Below, one piece after another: positions 60,488-64,000 of a DNA stretch of 64,000 bases. A program made the position numbers and the translations under genes. Numbering within the stretch: position 1 is the stretch's first letter; each line of letters starts with the position of its first letter. Below the pieces are notes generated by a model that was given only the letters and a program-made list of their open reading frames with translations, had not been told where the DNA came from and ran no database searches. Source of the stretch: Hawksworthiomyces lignivorus (lineage: Eukaryota; Ascomycota; Sordariomycetes; Ophiostomatales; Ophiostomataceae); the NCBI GenBank assembly GCA_002917075.1, contig NTMA01000019.1:434001-498000 (forward strand). Direction: 5' to 3'.

Positions 60488-61390
60488 CTAGTTCTGGCCC
60501 TCCCAGCCGACCCAGCTGCGCGGCATGACCCGCCAGATCTTGACCTCGCCCGACCGCAGGTCGTCCAGCTTGAAGCTGTCGAGCTTGACTTTCTTGCTCT
60601 CGCGGCCCTGCTCCCAGGCACGCACCTTCTTCTTGGTGCCGTCCCACTCGGCGACCACGGCCACGTGGTCGGGCTTGCCCACCTCGGCGCTGTACTTGGC
60701 GTGCATGGCACCGTGCTTGCCCTGGAAGCGCGTGTTGCGGAAGGTGATGATGTCGCCGGCGCGGATCTCGTCGTTCTGCGTCGTGCTCGCGTTGGCCAGG
60801 TTCGCGTACACCAGCGCGCCGTACGCCCGCGTGCCCACGGGCAGCAGCGCGTCGCGGAAGGGCCGGATCAGCTCCAGCACCAGCGCCTGCGGCGAGCCGT
60901 CGCCCACCACGGTGTCCTTCTTGGCCTGCACTGCGTCCGCCATGTGCCGGCCGAAGCGCTCGTACGACTGCTCCAGCTGGTCCTGGCGAAGGCTGCGCGG
61001 CGGCTGCTCGTGGCGCTGCGTGAGGCGCACGCTGTCCGAGGACGGGCCCTCGGACGGGTCGAACTGTGCCGTGATGACCGTTTGCGAGTAGTCCAGATAC
61101 AGGACGTAGATGTCGCGCGTGATCTCCACCTTGCCGCCGCGGCGCGCCGTCTGCGACTCCTCCGACTCGAAGAAGATGTCCTTGCGGCCCTGCAGCTGCG
61201 GCGGCAGGCTGTTCGGCTGCAGCCACCAGCCCGACAGCGGCGCTAGGTCAATGTCGTTGGCAATGTGGCCGGTCTCCATCGACGGACGGTTCACGTCCAC
61301 AGACCGGCGGCTAGCTCCACCGCCTCGCGCCACATCTACCGACTGCCGCGCTGCGCGGGGGTTGTGCATGCTGGAACTCGGTGCCTGAGC

Positions 61391-61421
<31 letters not shown>

Positions 61422-64000
61422 AGTGGCGGTCCTCGAGCGGTGTTGGCGGTCGACGCCGATCCGCCTGTCAGGGAGAGCGTGAGATCTGGTGGCATGTACG
61501 CATCCTCCATAAAGGATTGCGGTGCTGGAGGTACAAATCCAGGAATAGGCACGCCGCCTGGGGTGGTCGGTGATCCGGAGTAGTTGTATGGATCATAGTC
61601 GTCATCGTACCGGGACGGCTGGCTCGATGCCGGCGGTGGCGGAGGCGGCGGAGGCGGCGGGCCACGAGGCACGTCGGCAGAGCGTCTCTTGTCTGCCGCT
61701 GGCATAGGAGGCTGGCTGGGCGGGAGACTCGGTGGAGGAGGAGGCTGATTCGGAATAGGCGGGGGCGCTCTTGACGCGCCCGGGACCGGCGGGGGGAAGG
61801 AGGGTGTCCTCTCGGACATGGGCGATTTCAGCGAGACATTGTCCTCCAAGCTCGAGTCTCGGGCGTGTGCCTTGAGGGAATTCTTGTGCGGGACCGGGTT
61901 GGCAATGTCGGTATCGTAGTCCCCTTCGTACTCGGTGATTTCCTCGTCCTCCTCTTCCTCATCCTCCTCGTCGCCACCAGCTGCAGCGCCAATAGGTGGT
62001 AGCGGCCTGGCTGGAGACAGCGGCGTCCGGGCGTCGCTCGTCGACTGGCGGCTGAGGCTGCCCGGCGGAGGGGGCGGTGGCGGCCTCGTCTGAGCTGGTG
62101 GGAGCGCAGGTGCGGCGCCTGGAATAGGGGGCGGCGGGCGGCTGGCGCGCTTGTTCTGAATCGAGGTCGGCGAGACTGGCGTAGCGTCGTCTCCAGCCCG
62201 CTGACTGCTTGAAGGGCGAGGTGAGGTTGGGAGGGCAGGCGGCGGAGGAGCGACGGGAGGCAGCGGAGGCGGAGCGTGTTGCGCTGGCTCTCCTCTTGGT
62301 GTCTCTAGCGGGTCCTGAGGTGTCCTCTCCGAGAGCTCGTCGTCCGACACAGAGCCCTCGCTCGGCGATCTAATGGCAGATGGCGCAGCCTGTGGCGGCG
62401 GCGGCGGCGGGACAGGTCGGCCACCGGGAACAGGTGGAGCAGCACTCCTGACAGGTACTATAGATGTGCGGTCAGTCAATGAAGTTCATGAACCATAGGA
62501 TCCTCTTTGATGCTTGTCTTTACATGTAGGGCTTCGCGCTTCTTTCGGAGGCGCTGGCAGTTCTTCTTCCTCCTCCTGGGCCGGGGCTCCTGCTTTGTCT
62601 TCCGACCGCCGGACGGCCAAGCCCGGCAAGGCCATCATGGTAGGTACAGGCGGAGCACGCTGGCTTGGCGAGGCCACGTCCTCTGTGCTCTCACCAGTCC
62701 GCTTTTCCGCAGCAGGTGCCTTCTTCTTCTTCAGGGGCGGCGCTCCTGCGCCGCCGCCGAACAAGCCTTGCATGCCCTGCATACCCATCATGCCCATGCC
62801 GCCGCTCATCTTTGCCATTCTGGCACGAAGCTCTTCTCTCCGACGCACTTCAGGGTCGACATCCTCCTCCTCTTCCTCTTCTTCTTCCTCGCCGCCCTTC
62901 TCTTCTTCAACGGCATCGGGGTCGTTGACTTCCTCTTCCTCCTCCTCGTCGCGCGCCCGTTCTGCCGACTGTCTCTCTGCACCTGGAAGGATAATGGGAA
63001 CCATCCTGGGTGGAAGTCTCGACTTGTCATCGCTGTCATCCCGCTCGGTCAGGTCGTCGTCCTGGCCTTCCGTCGTATCGCCGGCTCCTGACATGTCGGC
63101 ATCGTTGCCGTCTTGAGCCTCGGCGTCTGGGTCTCTCGACGTCTTTCGGCGAGGTGGGTGAGGCGCGCGCGGGGGGTGGGATTCTTCGATGGATCGGCGG
63201 CCGATGGTGTCGCCGGTGTCTCTCCGCTCAAGAGGTGGAATCTGGGGAGGACCTCCAGCTGCTGCGTCTTCTGCCGCAGCAGCGGGCGTGCCAGTCGGGA
63301 TGCTCTCGTGACTCTCGAGTCGCTTCTTGGGCGGGCGCTTCGGCTTCTCCTTCTTGACCGCTGCGTCGGCATGTCTCTGTGCCTGTTCCTGCTGCTCCCT
63401 CTGAAGACGGGCCATGCGCTCCTTTAAGCTCATCATGGGCTTGGGCTCTTCATCGTTGTCGTCGCCCCCGCCGCCCGAAGCGCCAGGCACCAGACCTGCC
63501 TTCTCTGCGGACTCTAGGTTCTCTGCCTCGCGCTCCTTGATCTCTGGGTCTTCGTCCCGGCGGTAGATCTTTGCGACGGGCACGTCTCGTGGAGGCGGAA
63601 CATAGGCATTGCGGCTCGGCGGCGCCGCAACAAACGGCTTTTTGATAAAGGTGCTGCTGCCCCCTCCGGCTAGGCCGCTGGGCTTAAATGGAGTAATGGG
63701 CGGGGCGGCTGCCTTGTTGAAGGCGGCAATGCGGTCACGGAAAGAGTTGCCCGACGGCTTCTCGGACACAGGCGGCGGGGGCGGTTTCGAGCCAGACGGG
63801 GTTCCGGAGCGAGGTGCCTCGGCTGCCTTTGGCGCGGGAACAGAAGGGACGGGAGAAGTCGGCTCAGCTGCTTTTGGCGGAGGAGGTGCTGGTGCTGCAG
63901 CGAGCACTGGCGCCTTGGGAGACTCGGGCGGTGCGGCTTTTACCGGCTGTGGCTCTTCCTGCTCTTCCTGCTCCTCCTCTTCGATTTCTACAGGTGGTGG
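60488..64000 (-). CDS. Bbc1/Mti1-type actin-patch protein, C-terminal 1148 residues (cut at right edge)
   Basis: Two exons visible: 62524-64000 (open to the edge) and 60488-62457, with a 66-nt intron (GTAAAG...TAG). Splicing gives ARSPT-LPVRSAAPPVPGG. The missing 5' part should hold the N-terminal SH3 domain of this family. The visible part has acidic/Pro-rich disordered segments with many SH3-binding polyproline runs, a KKKAPAAEKR segment, and a conserved C-terminal domain (about the last 250 residues, from DLAPLSGWW to WVGWEGQN). That domain corresponds to the cysteine-protease-like fold of AIM3/Bbc1. In yeast, Bbc1 binds Las17 and type I myosins and restrains Arp2/3 actin assembly at endocytic sites. 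The domain contains no Cys at all, so it is probably not a protease. The His of DHVAVVAEW (codon 60665-60667) is kept. Confidence 0.9.

Overview
The window is nuclear DNA of a filamentous ascomycete (Pezizomycotina), most likely a Sordariomycete. Signs of this are short GT-AG introns of 66-164 nt with CTNAC-like branch sites, GC-rich third codon positions, pyrimidine-rich leaders, AT-rich spacers of several kb, and a head-to-head pair of two-subunit fungal type I fatty acid synthase genes. The order cannot be fixed from the sequence. I saw no operons, CRISPR arrays, tRNA or rRNA genes, or intact transposons.

Layout, left to right. 1-6.7 kb: a TCAB1/Swt21-like WD40 gene (-) and, divergently, a PQ-loop membrane protein (+). 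6.7-8.8 kb: a Gly-rich, PAN/Apple-like single-pass membrane protein (+). 12.3-13.1 kb: a secreted G1-family glutamic peptidase (+). 15.1-19.6 kb: exocyst subunit Sec3 (+). 22.1-23.7 kb: a secreted PQQ-type sugar dehydrogenase (+). 26.7-27.4 kb: a four-pass MARVEL-like protein (+). 29.1-30.4 kb: a bZIP transcription factor (+), convergent with guanine deaminase (-, 31.1-32.7 kb). 34.2-40.5 kb: fatty acid synthase beta (-). 44.4-50.2 kb: fatty acid synthase alpha (+), sharing a 3.9 kb divergent promoter region with beta. 50.2-57.2 kb: a 7 kb stretch with no gene I can support. 57.2-59.0 kb: an unrecognised conserved-looking protein (+). 60.5-64.0 kb: the C-terminal 1148 residues of a Bbc1/Mti1-type actin-patch protein (-), cut by the right edge.

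The only clear functional module is the FAS pair, whose products form the alpha6-beta6 cytosolic synthase. Sec3 (polarised exocytosis), Bbc1 (endocytic actin patches), the MARVEL protein and the PAN-like protein all belong to the cell surface or membrane traffic. The peptidase and the PQQ dehydrogenase are predicted secreted enzymes. Nothing suggests these form a co-regulated biosynthetic cluster.

Exon boundaries were set by eye from splice consensus and reading-frame continuity. They are strong for the FAS genes, Sec3, guanine deaminase, the PQQ enzyme, the PQ-loop gene and Bbc1. Translation starts are less certain for the PAN-like and bZIP genes. No novel multi-gene system was found. The most unusual items are the apparent loss of the catalytic Cys in the Bbc1 protease-fold domain, a predicted uORF created by a 5'-leader splice before the unknown gene, the PAN-like membrane protein without a signal peptide, and the NGV tandem repeat ending FAS beta.
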